DNA of 64,000 nt from an uncultured Allobosea sp. (GTDB lineage: Bacteria > Pseudomonadota > Alphaproteobacteria > Rhizobiales > Beijerinckiaceae), in assembly GCF_945956895.1 (NCBI RefSeq), contig NZ_CAMFJF010000007.1:1-64000 (forward strand), in the 5' to 3' direction. Shown here piece after piece: positions 27,998-35,929 of the stretch. Made by a program: the position numbers and the translations under genes. The notes below the pieces were generated by a model. That model was not told the DNA's origin and did not search any database. It saw only the letters and a program-made list of their open reading frames with translations. Positions within the stretch are counted from its first letter, which is position 1, and each line of letters opens with the position of its first letter.

Positions 27998-30900
27998 ATG
28001 AATCTCGCCACCTGGCTCCGTATCGTGGCCATCCTGATCGGCGCGCTCGCGCTCGCCGCGCTGATCTGGTTCGGCGGCCCCTTCGTCGCCTTCGGCGAGG
28101 TCCGGCCGTTCGAGTCTTTCTGGGTGCGCTTAGCCGTCGCCGTGCTTCTCTTGGTCGGCGCGTTCGTCTGGATCGGCCTCATCGTCATCCGCCGCCGCAA
28201 GGCGACGGCAGCGCTGACCGAGGCACTCGAAAAGGAAGAGTCGACCGGCGACGGCGCCGCGCTCTCCAGCGCGATGAAGGACGCTCTCGCGACGCTGAAG
28301 AGCGCCCGCGGCAAGGGCGGCGACTATCTCTACGACCTGCCCTGGTACGTCATCATCGGCCCGCCCGGCGCCGGCAAGACCACGGCGCTGGTCAATTCCG
28401 GCCTGAAATTCCCGCTGGCGCGCGGCGCGACACCGGCCGCCGTCGCCGGCTCCGGCGGCACGCGCTATTGCGACTGGTGGTTCGCCGAGGACGCGGTGCT
28501 GATCGACACCGCCGGGCGCTACACCACGCAGGACACCGACACCAAGGCTGAGAAATCGAGCTGGTTTGCTTTCCTCGACCTGCTCAAGACCAACCGCCCG
28601 CGCCAACCCATCAACGGCGTTCTCGTCGCGATCAGCGTCGAGGATCTACTGACTTCCTCGCCTGAGGAGATCGCGGCCCATGCCGACGCGATCCGCGCCC
28701 GCCTGCTCGAGCTGCACGAGCGATTGAAGGTCGATTTCCCGGTCTATGCCGTCTTCACCAAAGCCGACCTGATCGCCGGCTTCAACGAGTTCTTCGGCCA
28801 GTTGACCGAACCGCAGCGGCGCATGGTCTGGGGCCACACCTTCCAGACCGCCGACAAGACCCGCAACATGATCGGCGACGTGCCGCCGGAATACGATGCG
28901 CTGATCGAGCGGCTGAACGAGCGCCTGCCCGACCGTTTGCAGGACGAGCACAACCCGACCGCGCGCGCCCAGATCTTCGGCTTCCCCAGCCAGATGGCGA
29001 CGCTGAAGCGCTCCATCGTCGATTTCCTGACCCGCGTCTTCGAGCCGACGCGCTACCACGCCAATGCGACCTTGCGCGGCTTCTACTTCACCTCGGGCAC
29101 GCAGGAAGGCACGCCGATCGATCAATTGATCGGCGCGCTCTCGCGCAATTTCGGATCCGACCATGCCGGCTCAGCCGCCTTTTCCGGCAAGGGCAAGAGC
29201 TATTTCCTGACCGAGCTGGTCCAGAAGGTCGTGATCGGCGAATCTGGCTGGGTCTCGACCGATCTAGGAGCTGCCCGCCGCTCGACGGCCTTGCGCATCG
29301 CCGGCTTCGCTACGGTCGCGCTCCTGTCACTCGCCGCGCTCGGCCTGTGGTGGACGAGCTTCTCTCGCAACAGCGACCTGATCACCGCGACCAATTACGG
29401 GCTCTCGGACTATCGCAGCGCCGCCGCGCCCGTGCTGCAGGAGACCACGGTCTCCGACCGCAATTTCAGCCGCATCCTGCCGCTGCTGCACAAGCTCCGG
29501 AACATGCCGGCCGGCTACGCCACACAGGCCGAGCCGACGCCGACGCTCGCGACCTTCGGGCTCAGCCAGCGCGAACGCCTGCAGAACGCGACCGAGATCA
29601 CCTATCAGCAGGCGCTGGAGCGGATGCTGCGCCCGCGCATCATCTTCCGGCTGGAGGAGCAGCTCGAGCAGCAGGCCAACAATCCCGGCTTCGTCTACGA
29701 AGCGCTCAAAGTCTACATGATGATCGGCGGCCAGGCGAAGCTCGACCGCGACCTCGTGACGTCCTGGATGCGGCTGGACTGGGCCGAGAACCTCTTCCCC
29801 GGCCCGGCCAATGCCAAGGGCCGCGAAGCGCTGGAGGAGCACCTCGCCGCCATGCTCGACCTCGACGAGGGCGACACCGAGCCGATGGTCAAGCTCAACC
29901 AGTCGCTGATCGAGCAGAGCCAGCGCACGCTGCGCCGCCTCAGCATCGCCGAGCGCGCCTATGAGTTGCTGCGCACGCAGTCTCGCAGCGACAGCGCCAA
30001 GGACTGGGTCGTCTCGCAGCGCGGCGGCTCGGATGTGCGCCTGGTCTTCGAGGGTGTCACCGGCGAGGATCTCGACCAAATTCGCGTGCCTTATTTCTAC
30101 ACCTATGACGGCTTCCAGAGTGCCTTCATCGGCCGGCTCGGCGATATCGGCGACCGGATCGAGAAGGAGCGCTGGGTACTGGGCGAGAATGTCGACCAGC
30201 AGGCGATCACCGCCCAGTACGCGACGCTGTTCCAGGATCTGATGAAGCTCTACAGCCGCGACTATGTCGCGACCTGGCAGAAGACGCTGAAGCGGCTGAA
30301 GCTGCGCCCCCTCAACGCCGACAAGCCGCGCTATGTCGCGCTCAGCGCCATCTCGGCCGCGACTTCGCCGTTCAAGCAGGTGCTCGAAACCCTGCGCGAC
30401 GAGACGCAGCTCACCAAGGAGCGCCCGAACGCCAAGAAGGCCGTCGCGCAGACCGCCGCCAAGAACGTGGCGCAGACGCTGGACGAGCGCGCCAGCCAGG
30501 CGCTCGGCCGGCTCGGCACCAACCTGCCGATGGCCTCGGCCGGCGTCGACCGCGTGCTCGCGGGCGGCAACGACGTCTCGCTCGGCGCCGATATCGAAGC
30601 ACAGTTCAAGCCCTATCACATCCTCGTCGACGGCGATCTCGGCCGCCGGCCCGTCGACCAGCTCCTCCAGACCTTCTCGGAGATCAACCAGAACCTCGCC
30701 ATCGCCGCGACCAATCCAGCCCAGTCAGCTGCCGCAAACGCAGCGCTCGTACCGCTGATCGCGACCTTGCGCGCCAATTCCTCGCGCTACCCCGCCCCCT
30801 TCGACGGCATGATCGTCCAGGCGGTCAACGATTTCGAGGGCGATGCCACCGGCGCAACCGTCGCGCTGCTGCGGCAGGCTCTGGCCGAGCAGATCACCGG

Positions 30901-31627
30901 CGTCTGCAACGAGATCGTCACCAACCGCTACCCCTTCACCAAGGCGAGCGCCCGCGACGTGCCGCTCGCCGATTTCGCCCGGCTCTTCGCGCCCGGCCAG
31001 ATCATGGACAAGTTCTACAAGGAACGGCTGGAGCCCTTCGTCGACACCTCCAAGCCGCAATGGAGCTGGCGCGTCGACAGCCGCGTGGCGCGCGCGCTCT
31101 CGCCGACGACGCTGCGCGAGTTCCAGCGCGCCAGCGAGATCAAGGAGGCCTTCTTCCCGACCGGCGGCAACCTGCCCTCCTTCCAGATGGTGGTGACGCC
31201 GACCGCGCTCTCGGCCGATGCGTCCACCGCGAAGCTGGAGATCAACGGTTTCACCGTGACGAGCCAGCAGGGCGTCAACACGCCGGCCCCGGTGATGTGG
31301 CCGGGTGGCGGCGTCGGCAAGACGGCAGTGACGCTGACGCTCGGCGGCGGCAGCAGCAATTCCGGCGGCATGTTCAGCGGCGGCTTCTTCTCCTCGGGCT
31401 CGCAGGGCGGCGGCGCGCAGGGCGAGGCCAAGCTCTTCGAGAAGGACGGCACCTGGTCCTTCTTCCGCCTGCTCGATGCCGGCTCGGTGCTGAAGCAGGG
31501 CGACAATGTCGGCTTCACCCTGAGCGCGGGTGGCCGGCAGGTCGGCTATTCCTTTGGCGTCGGCTCGCTCAAGAATCCCCTGATCCTGCCGGCTCTGCGG
31601 GAAATCCGCTGCCCCTCCGGGATCTGA
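27998..31627 (+). CDS. tssM: T6SS membrane protein TssM (IcmF)
   Basis: TssM spans the envelope and is the core of the trans-membrane channel. The 1209-residue protein has two N-terminal membrane helices (about residues 6-28 and 42-64), a cytoplasmic GTPase-like domain with an intact Walker A (GPPGAGKTT, residues 121-129) and DTAGRYTTQD, a third membrane helix near 430-450 (FATVALLSLAALGLWWTSF) and a large periplasmic IcmF-related and DUF1215-type region to the C-terminus. SD-like AGGAGG precedes the ATG. It stands between tssL and tagF in the operon. Confidence 0.97.
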   Translation: MNLATWLRIVAILIGALALAALIWFGGPFVAFGEVRPFESFWVRLAVAVLLLVGAFVWIGLIVIRRRKATAALTEALEKEESTGDGAALSSAMKDALATLKSARGKGGDYLYDLPWYVIIGPPGAGKTTALVNSGLKFPLARGATPAAVAGSGGTRYCDWWFAEDAVLIDTAGRYTTQDTDTKAEKSSWFAFLDLLKTNRPRQPINGVLVAISVEDLLTSSPEEIAAHADAIRARLLELHERLKVDFPVYAVFTKADLIAGFNEFFGQLTEPQRRMVWGHTFQTADKTRNMIGDVPPEYDALIERLNERLPDRLQDEHNPTARAQIFGFPSQMATLKRSIVDFLTRVFEPTRYHANATLRGFYFTSGTQEGTPIDQLIGALSRNFGSDHAGSAAFSGKGKSYFLTELVQKVVIGESGWVSTDLGAARRSTALRIAGFATVALLSLAALGLWWTSFSRNSDLITATNYGLSDYRSAAAPVLQETTVSDRNFSRILPLLHKLRNMPAGYATQAEPTPTLATFGLSQRERLQNATEITYQQALERMLRPRIIFRLEEQLEQQANNPGFVYEALKVYMMIGGQAKLDRDLVTSWMRLDWAENLFPGPANAKGREALEEHLAAMLDLDEGDTEPMVKLNQSLIEQSQRTLRRLSIAERAYELLRTQSRSDSAKDWVVSQRGGSDVRLVFEGVTGEDLDQIRVPYFYTYDGFQSAFIGRLGDIGDRIEKERWVLGENVDQQAITAQYATLFQDLMKLYSRDYVATWQKTLKRLKLRPLNADKPRYVALSAISAATSPFKQVLETLRDETQLTKERPNAKKAVAQTAAKNVAQTLDERASQALGRLGTNLPMASAGVDRVLAGGNDVSLGADIEAQFKPYHILVDGDLGRRPVDQLLQTFSEINQNLAIAATNPAQSAAANAALVPLIATLRANSSRYPAPFDGMIVQAVNDFEGDATGATVALLRQALAEQITGVCNEIVTNRYPFTKASARDVPLADFARLFAPGQIMDKFYKERLEPFVDTSKPQWSWRVDSRVARALSPTTLREFQRASEIKEAFFPTGGNLPSFQMVVTPTALSADASTAKLEINGFTVTSQQGVNTPAPVMWPGGGVGKTAVTLTLGGGSSNSGGMFSGGFFSSGSQGGGAQGEAKLFEKDGTWSFFRLLDAGSVLKQGDNVGFTLSAGGRQVGYSFGVGSLKNPLILPALREIRCPSGI

Positions 31628-31630
31628 GTC

Positions 31631-32338
31631 TTGAGCTGCGGCCTCTTCGGCAAGCTCCCGGCCAAGCGCGACTTCATCGCGCTGAACGCTCCCTCCGGCT
31701 TCCTCGCGGTCTATGAGAAGTGGCTGCAGGGCGGCCTGACCGCGAGCCGGCTCGAACTCGGCAATCGCTGGCAGGAGGCCTATCTCAACGCGCCGATCTG
31801 GCGCTTCTGGCTGGGCGGAGCGCATGGCGGGCAGACGGTCGCCGGCGCCTTCATGCCCTCCGTCGACGGCGTCGGCCGCTATTTCCCGCTCTCCGTCTTT
31901 GCCGCCGCAAGCCCGGGCGCCGCGATTCCACCGCCCGAGCTCGACCCGCAGGACAAGTGGTTCGAGGCGATCGAGGATTTCCTGTTGGAGGCGCTGGAGC
32001 CGCAGGCGAGCTACGAGGCCGTGGCGCAGCGCCTGGCCGCCCTACCCATCCCCAACGACCACCATCTCGCCGCCCCGCCTCGGGACATGGTCCGGCTCGC
32101 CGACGGCACCATCGTCAGCGCCGCGATCTCATCCGGCTTCCCCGAGCGGCTGGCGGCCTTGCGCGTCGAAGACCATGCCCGCGCCTATGCCCATGCGTGC
32201 TATCTTTGGACCGTGGGCGGCCCGAATTTCGAGCCGCTAGCCTTGACCGGCCATGCCTTGCCCGATCCCTATCTCTTCGCCGGCCTGCTCACCGGCCGCT
32301 TCGACGGCCATCTCGCGCCCGAGCGCGCCGGATCATGA
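31631..32338 (+). CDS. tagF: T6SS-associated protein TagF
   Basis: TagF is a negative post-translational regulator of type VI secretion, acting with or parallel to the PpkA-PppA pathway. The family N-terminus CGLFGKLPAKRDFIAL is directly behind a TTG codon at 31631, three bases after the tssM stop, so TTG is almost certainly the start; no ATG fits. Other family motifs are WRFWLGGAHGGQTVAGAFMP and DGVGRYFPLSVFA. The protein has 235 residues and appears complete. The weak start codon may keep the inhibitor scarce relative to TssM. Confidence 0.93.
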   Translation: MSCGLFGKLPAKRDFIALNAPSGFLAVYEKWLQGGLTASRLELGNRWQEAYLNAPIWRFWLGGAHGGQTVAGAFMPSVDGVGRYFPLSVFAAASPGAAIPPPELDPQDKWFEAIEDFLLEALEPQASYEAVAQRLAALPIPNDHHLAAPPRDMVRLADGTIVSAAISSGFPERLAALRVEDHARAYAHACYLWTVGGPNFEPLALTGHALPDPYLFAGLLTGRFDGHLAPERAGS

Positions 32339-32348
32339 GGGCGATGCC

Positions 32349-33158
32349 ATGAACGACGCCCCGCGCCGGAATGCCGGTTTCGAGACCGGCTGCATCAGCC
32401 ATACCGGCAAGGTCCGGAAGGCCAACGAGGACAATTTCATCCTGCGGCCGGAAATCGGCCTCTGGGCCGTCGCCGACGGCATGGGCGGGCATGAGAACGG
32501 CGCGCTCGCCAGCGCGACCGTCGTCGCGGCGCTGGAAGCGGTCGGCGCCGCCGGCTCCGCACCGGACCTGCTCGCCATGCTGGAAGCCGGCGTGCTCAAG
32601 GCCAACGAAGACCTGCGCGCCGAGATCGACCGGCGCGGCGCCACCATGGGCGCGACGCTGGTCTGCCTCCTGATCCACCAGCGCCATTTCGCCTGCCTCT
32701 GGTCCGGCGACAGCCGCATCTACCTGATCCGCAGCGGCCGGATCGTGCAGGTCACGCGCGACCATACCGAGGTCCAGGACATGGTCGATCGCGGGCTGAT
32801 GACGCCGGACGAGGCGAAGCGCTCGCCGCGCCGGCACATCATCACCCATGCGATCGGCGTGCACGAGACGCCGGAACTCGATCTCGAAAACGGCGAGATC
32901 GCCGATGGCGACGCCTTCCTGCTCTGCTCGGACGGGCTGACCGAGCATGTTGCCGACGCCGAGATCCTGTCAGCCGTCGAGGCCGGCGGCGCACAGGCAG
33001 CCTGCGACGCCCTGCTGGCGCTGACGCTGGAGCGCGGCGCGCGCGACAACGTCACCGTCGTGATCGTGCGCTATCGACAGGGCGCGAGCGAAAGGACACG
33101 CTGGATGCCGAACCGGTCGATGCGCGGAGTTACGACGCCAGGGAGTACCCCGTCATGA
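32349..33158 (+). CDS. pppA: T6SS-associated PP2C serine/threonine phosphatase PppA
   Basis: PppA dephosphorylates the substrate(s) of PpkA and so switches secretion off. From the ATG at 32349 (MNDAPRRNAGFETG, preceded by GAGGG) the 269-residue protein shows all PP2C metal-binding motifs: RKANEDNFIL, WAVADGMGGHENG, SGDSRIYLIR, LLCSDGLTEHV and ARDNVTVVIV. It is cytosolic, without membrane helices. Its stop overlaps the ppkA start (ATGA), a tight coupling of phosphatase and kinase. Confidence 0.95.
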   Translation: MNDAPRRNAGFETGCISHTGKVRKANEDNFILRPEIGLWAVADGMGGHENGALASATVVAALEAVGAAGSAPDLLAMLEAGVLKANEDLRAEIDRRGATMGATLVCLLIHQRHFACLWSGDSRIYLIRSGRIVQVTRDHTEVQDMVDRGLMTPDEAKRSPRRHIITHAIGVHETPELDLENGEIADGDAFLLCSDGLTEHVADAEILSAVEAGGAQAACDALLALTLERGARDNVTVVIVRYRQGASERTRWMPNRSMRGVTTPGSTPS

Positions 33159-35305
33159 GCGACGACTCCGAACGCACCGTCTTCGCGCCCCGCGCCAATG
33201 CCCGCATCGGCACGAAGCTGAACGGCATCTACGAGATCGAGAGCCTGATCGCCGTCGGCGGCATGGGCGAGGTCTACAAGGGCCGCGCCATCCAGACCGG
33301 CGACGCCGTGGCGATCAAGATGATCCGCCCCGACATGGCGCGCGACGAAGCCGTGATCGCCCTGTTCCGGCGCGAGGCCGCGGCGCTGCACAACCTCTAT
33401 AACGAGGCGATCGTCCGCTATTACGTCTTCGCCATCGACCCGGTGTCGGAGTCGCCCTATCTCGCAATGGAATTCGTCGACGGCCAGCCGCTCTCCGAGC
33501 GCCTCAAGGAACGGCCGCTGACGGTGGAAGAAGCCGACATCCTGCGCCAGCGCGTGGGCCCGGGCCTGCATGCCGCGCACCGGCTCGGCATCATCCACCG
33601 CGACATCTCGCCCGACAACATCATCCTGCCCGGCGGCGATCCCTCCCGCGCCAAGATCATCGACTTCGGCATCGCCCGCTCCAGCATCCTCGGCGAGGGC
33701 ACCGTGATCGGCTCCGGTTTTGCCGGAAAATACAACTACGTCTCGCCGGAACAGCTCGGCCTCTATGGCGGCGAGGTTTCCGGCCGCTCGGACATGTACT
33801 CCTTCGCGCTGGTGCTGGCGCAGGCGCTGACCGGGCGTGCCATCGACATGGGCGGCTCCCAGGTCGACATCATCGACAAGCGCCGCCGCCTGCCCGATCT
33901 CTCGGGCGTCGATGCGCGGATTCGTCCCCTGCTGGCGCGCATGCTCGCGCCCGATCCGAAAGACCGCCCCGCCGACATGGCCGAGGTCGCAGCCTGGCAG
34001 GCACCCGCTTCGGGCAAGAAGGCGGCTGCGAAGGTGCCGCCCGGCAAGGCGCCTCCGGAAAAATCGGGGCGCTCATCGATGCCGCTCGTCGCCGGCATCG
34101 CCGCACTCGCCCTGCTGGCCGGCGGCGGCTTCTATGCCTGGACGATGCTGGGCGGAGGCAAGGCGGCAGGGGTCGTAACCAACGAAGCGCCTCTGCTTTC
34201 GGAACAACTCTCGACCAGCGCCCCCGCGACGGCTGCGAACGCCCCGCCAGCCCTGACCGAAGCGCCGGCGGCAAAAGCTCCATCGACCAGCGCCCCTCCG
34301 GCGGCCGTTGAAGCGCCGGCACGGCCATCCACGTCCGCGCCGCCGCCTTCCGTCGCTGAAAAACCTCCCGCTTCACAAAGCCCGCCCTCGCTGCCCCCAG
34401 CAGCACAGCCTCCGACCCAGCAACCGCAGATGGGGCAACAGCAGCCATCGCGGCCGCAGCGGCCGTCCTCCGGCTCGCCGGGATCGCAGGTCGCCGTCAA
34501 CGCCGAGCCACCCCAACAGCAGGCACCGGCGCGTCCGCCCGCCCCCGAACCCGTCAAGCCGCCCGCGGCCGTCGAGGTGAAGCCGCTGGAATTGCCGCCC
34601 GTTGCCGTCGTCATTCCGACGCCTCCGACAAGCCAAAGCGTTCCGCCGCCGCAGATCCCTGCCATGGTGCAGGAGCCCGAGCCGCGCACGCCGGCCGAGC
34701 GCATCGAGCGCTATGTCCGCGACTATGACGGCGGCTCCTGCTTCTTCCTCTGGCCTCTGGAAATCGGCGACCGCAAGGCGACGCTGGAAGGCTTCGGCAG
34801 TTCGTCCGCGCCCTTCGTCGCCTTCGACAGCGCCTTCAAGGCGGCGCAGGGCTTCGAGGCGCAGATCCATCTGCGGCCGATGACCGAGGCACAGTGCCCG
34901 ATGGTCGATTTCCTGCGTCGGCCCGGCATCGGCATCGACCGCAGCCCGCGCATCCAGATCGGCGCCTTCAACATGAAGAGCGGCGAGATCCTCAACGGTT
35001 CGATCGAGGCCGGCGGCGGCCAGAATCTCGACGTCGTGCTGATCGGCGATGACGGCCTCGTCTACAACCTCGCGAATTTCTCGAAGCGCGAGGGCGGCAA
35101 GGTGATCTTCAACCTGAAGCTCGAATCGACCGGTGGCGCCGCCCGGCCGCAAACCGTGCTCGCGCTCGTGACGAAGGAGGCGCTGCCGGCGCTTTCAGGC
35201 CCAAATCCCTCGCCCGCGCGCGAATTCTTCGCCAATCTCAAGCTCGACCTGGCTCGCCAGACCGGCAAGCTCGGTTTGGGGATCAAGTATTTCCGGATCG
35301 AGTGA
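33155..35305 (+). CDS. ppkA: T6SS-associated membrane serine/threonine kinase PpkA
   Basis: PpkA phosphorylates Fha/TagH-type targets to trigger secretion. The kinase domain (about residues 20-275) has a Gly-rich loop (IAVGGMGEVYKG), the ATP Lys in VAIKMIRP, the catalytic loop as IIHRDISPDNIIL (Asp and Asn kept, Lys replaced by Ser), DFGIAR and VSPEQ. A single membrane helix near residues 308-332 (PLVAGIAALALLAGGGFYAW) is followed by a ~180-residue Pro/Ala/Gln-rich spacer and a periplasmic C-terminal domain with two Cys (SCFFLWPL and AQCPMVDFL). That outer domain could sense a signal. Last gene of the operon. Confidence 0.95.
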   Translation: MSDDSERTVFAPRANARIGTKLNGIYEIESLIAVGGMGEVYKGRAIQTGDAVAIKMIRPDMARDEAVIALFRREAAALHNLYNEAIVRYYVFAIDPVSESPYLAMEFVDGQPLSERLKERPLTVEEADILRQRVGPGLHAAHRLGIIHRDISPDNIILPGGDPSRAKIIDFGIARSSILGEGTVIGSGFAGKYNYVSPEQLGLYGGEVSGRSDMYSFALVLAQALTGRAIDMGGSQVDIIDKRRRLPDLSGVDARIRPLLARMLAPDPKDRPADMAEVAAWQAPASGKKAAAKVPPGKAPPEKSGRSSMPLVAGIAALALLAGGGFYAWTMLGGGKAAGVVTNEAPLLSEQLSTSAPATAANAPPALTEAPAAKAPSTSAPPAAVEAPARPSTSAPPPSVAEKPPASQSPPSLPPAAQPPTQQPQMGQQQPSRPQRPSSGSPGSQVAVNAEPPQQQAPARPPAPEPVKPPAAVEVKPLELPPVAVVIPTPPTSQSVPPPQIPAMVQEPEPRTPAERIERYVRDYDGGSCFFLWPLEIGDRKATLEGFGSSSAPFVAFDSAFKAAQGFEAQIHLRPMTEAQCPMVDFLRRPGIGIDRSPRIQIGAFNMKSGEILNGSIEAGGGQNLDVVLIGDDGLVYNLANFSKREGGKVIFNLKLESTGGAARPQTVLALVTKEALPALSGPNPSPAREFFANLKLDLARQTGKLGLGIKYFRIE

Positions 35306-35319
35306 GGCCACGACCTCTT

Positions 35320-35574
35320 CCCTTCTCCCCTTGCGGGAGAAGGTGGCAGCGCAAAGCGCTGACGGATGAGGGGTCGCGCGACCTCTGTCATCATTGCGAG
35401 CCCCGGGTCTTGCGTTCGGCAAGCTCAACGACAGGCTCCGCGAAACAACCCAGGGGTGGCTGCGCTCTACGTTCCCTGGATCGCTTCGTCGCTTCGCTCC
35501 TCGCGATGACGGATAGCGTAGCGCGACCCCTCATCCGGCCCTTCGGGCCACCTTCTCCCGCAAGGGGAGAAGGG
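35320..35574. repeat. Nested palindromic repeats (one element inside another)
   Basis: The outer element has perfect 28-base inverted arms (35320-35347 and 35547-35574), continued by a perfect 16-base pair (35364-35379 and 35521-35536). Inside it, about 35384-35512 carries a different palindrome of the GTCATTGCGA family (TGTCATCATTGCGAG near 35385; CTCGCGATGACGG near 35500) and within that a third short segment with TTGCGTTCGGCAAGCTC. This stacking fills the gap between ppkA and the small minus-strand gene; no coding sequence is apparent. Confidence 0.85.
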
Positions 35575-35581
35575 ACGCCCC

Positions 35582-35860
35582 TCAATCCTCCCGATACAGC
35601 ACACCCCACTCATCCTGCCAGACGCCGGCCTTGTCCTCGACCACGATCGGCGCCCGGATCTCGTTGGCGAGGCGGATCGCGGTGCGGAAGGCGTCCTTCG
35701 CCGCCAGTTCGTCGCTGACGAAATCATTGACCAGATGCCCGCCGGCGAGATCGGCTGGGCAGAGCACGCGCCCGAAGGCTTCTCCGCCGCGCTCCGACAG
35801 GCTGAGCGTGATCGCATCGGTCGGCGGTTCGTCGACCTGTTCGAAACGGTTGGCCGGCAT
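35582..35860 (-). CDS. Small conserved-looking protein, unknown function
   Basis: A 92-residue protein that I do not recognise. A strong Shine-Dalgarno sequence (AAAGGAGAA) precedes the ATG at 35860. It has no signal peptide or membrane helix and is acidic, with the segments ITLSLSERGGEAFGRVLCPA and DKAGVWQDEWGVLYRED. It starts 69 bases after the lytic transglycosylase gene on the same strand and may be the last gene of that operon. Its C-terminus lies against the nested repeat. Confidence 0.7.
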   Translation of the reverse strand: MPANRFEQVDEPPTDAITLSLSERGGEAFGRVLCPADLAGGHLVNDFVSDELAAKDAFRTAIRLANEIRAPIVVEDKAGVWQDEWGVLYRED

Positions 35861-35929
35861 GGGCTTTCTCCTTTCGCTGCTCCCCGGGGAGCGGATGGCT
35901 GCGAGCGGACACGCTCGCAGCGGCAGGCT

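Noticed and set aside
35306..35581. CRISPR array or mobile element between ppkA and the small gene
   Set aside because: The repeats are inverted and nested, not regularly spaced direct repeats with unique spacers, and there is no cas gene or transposase.
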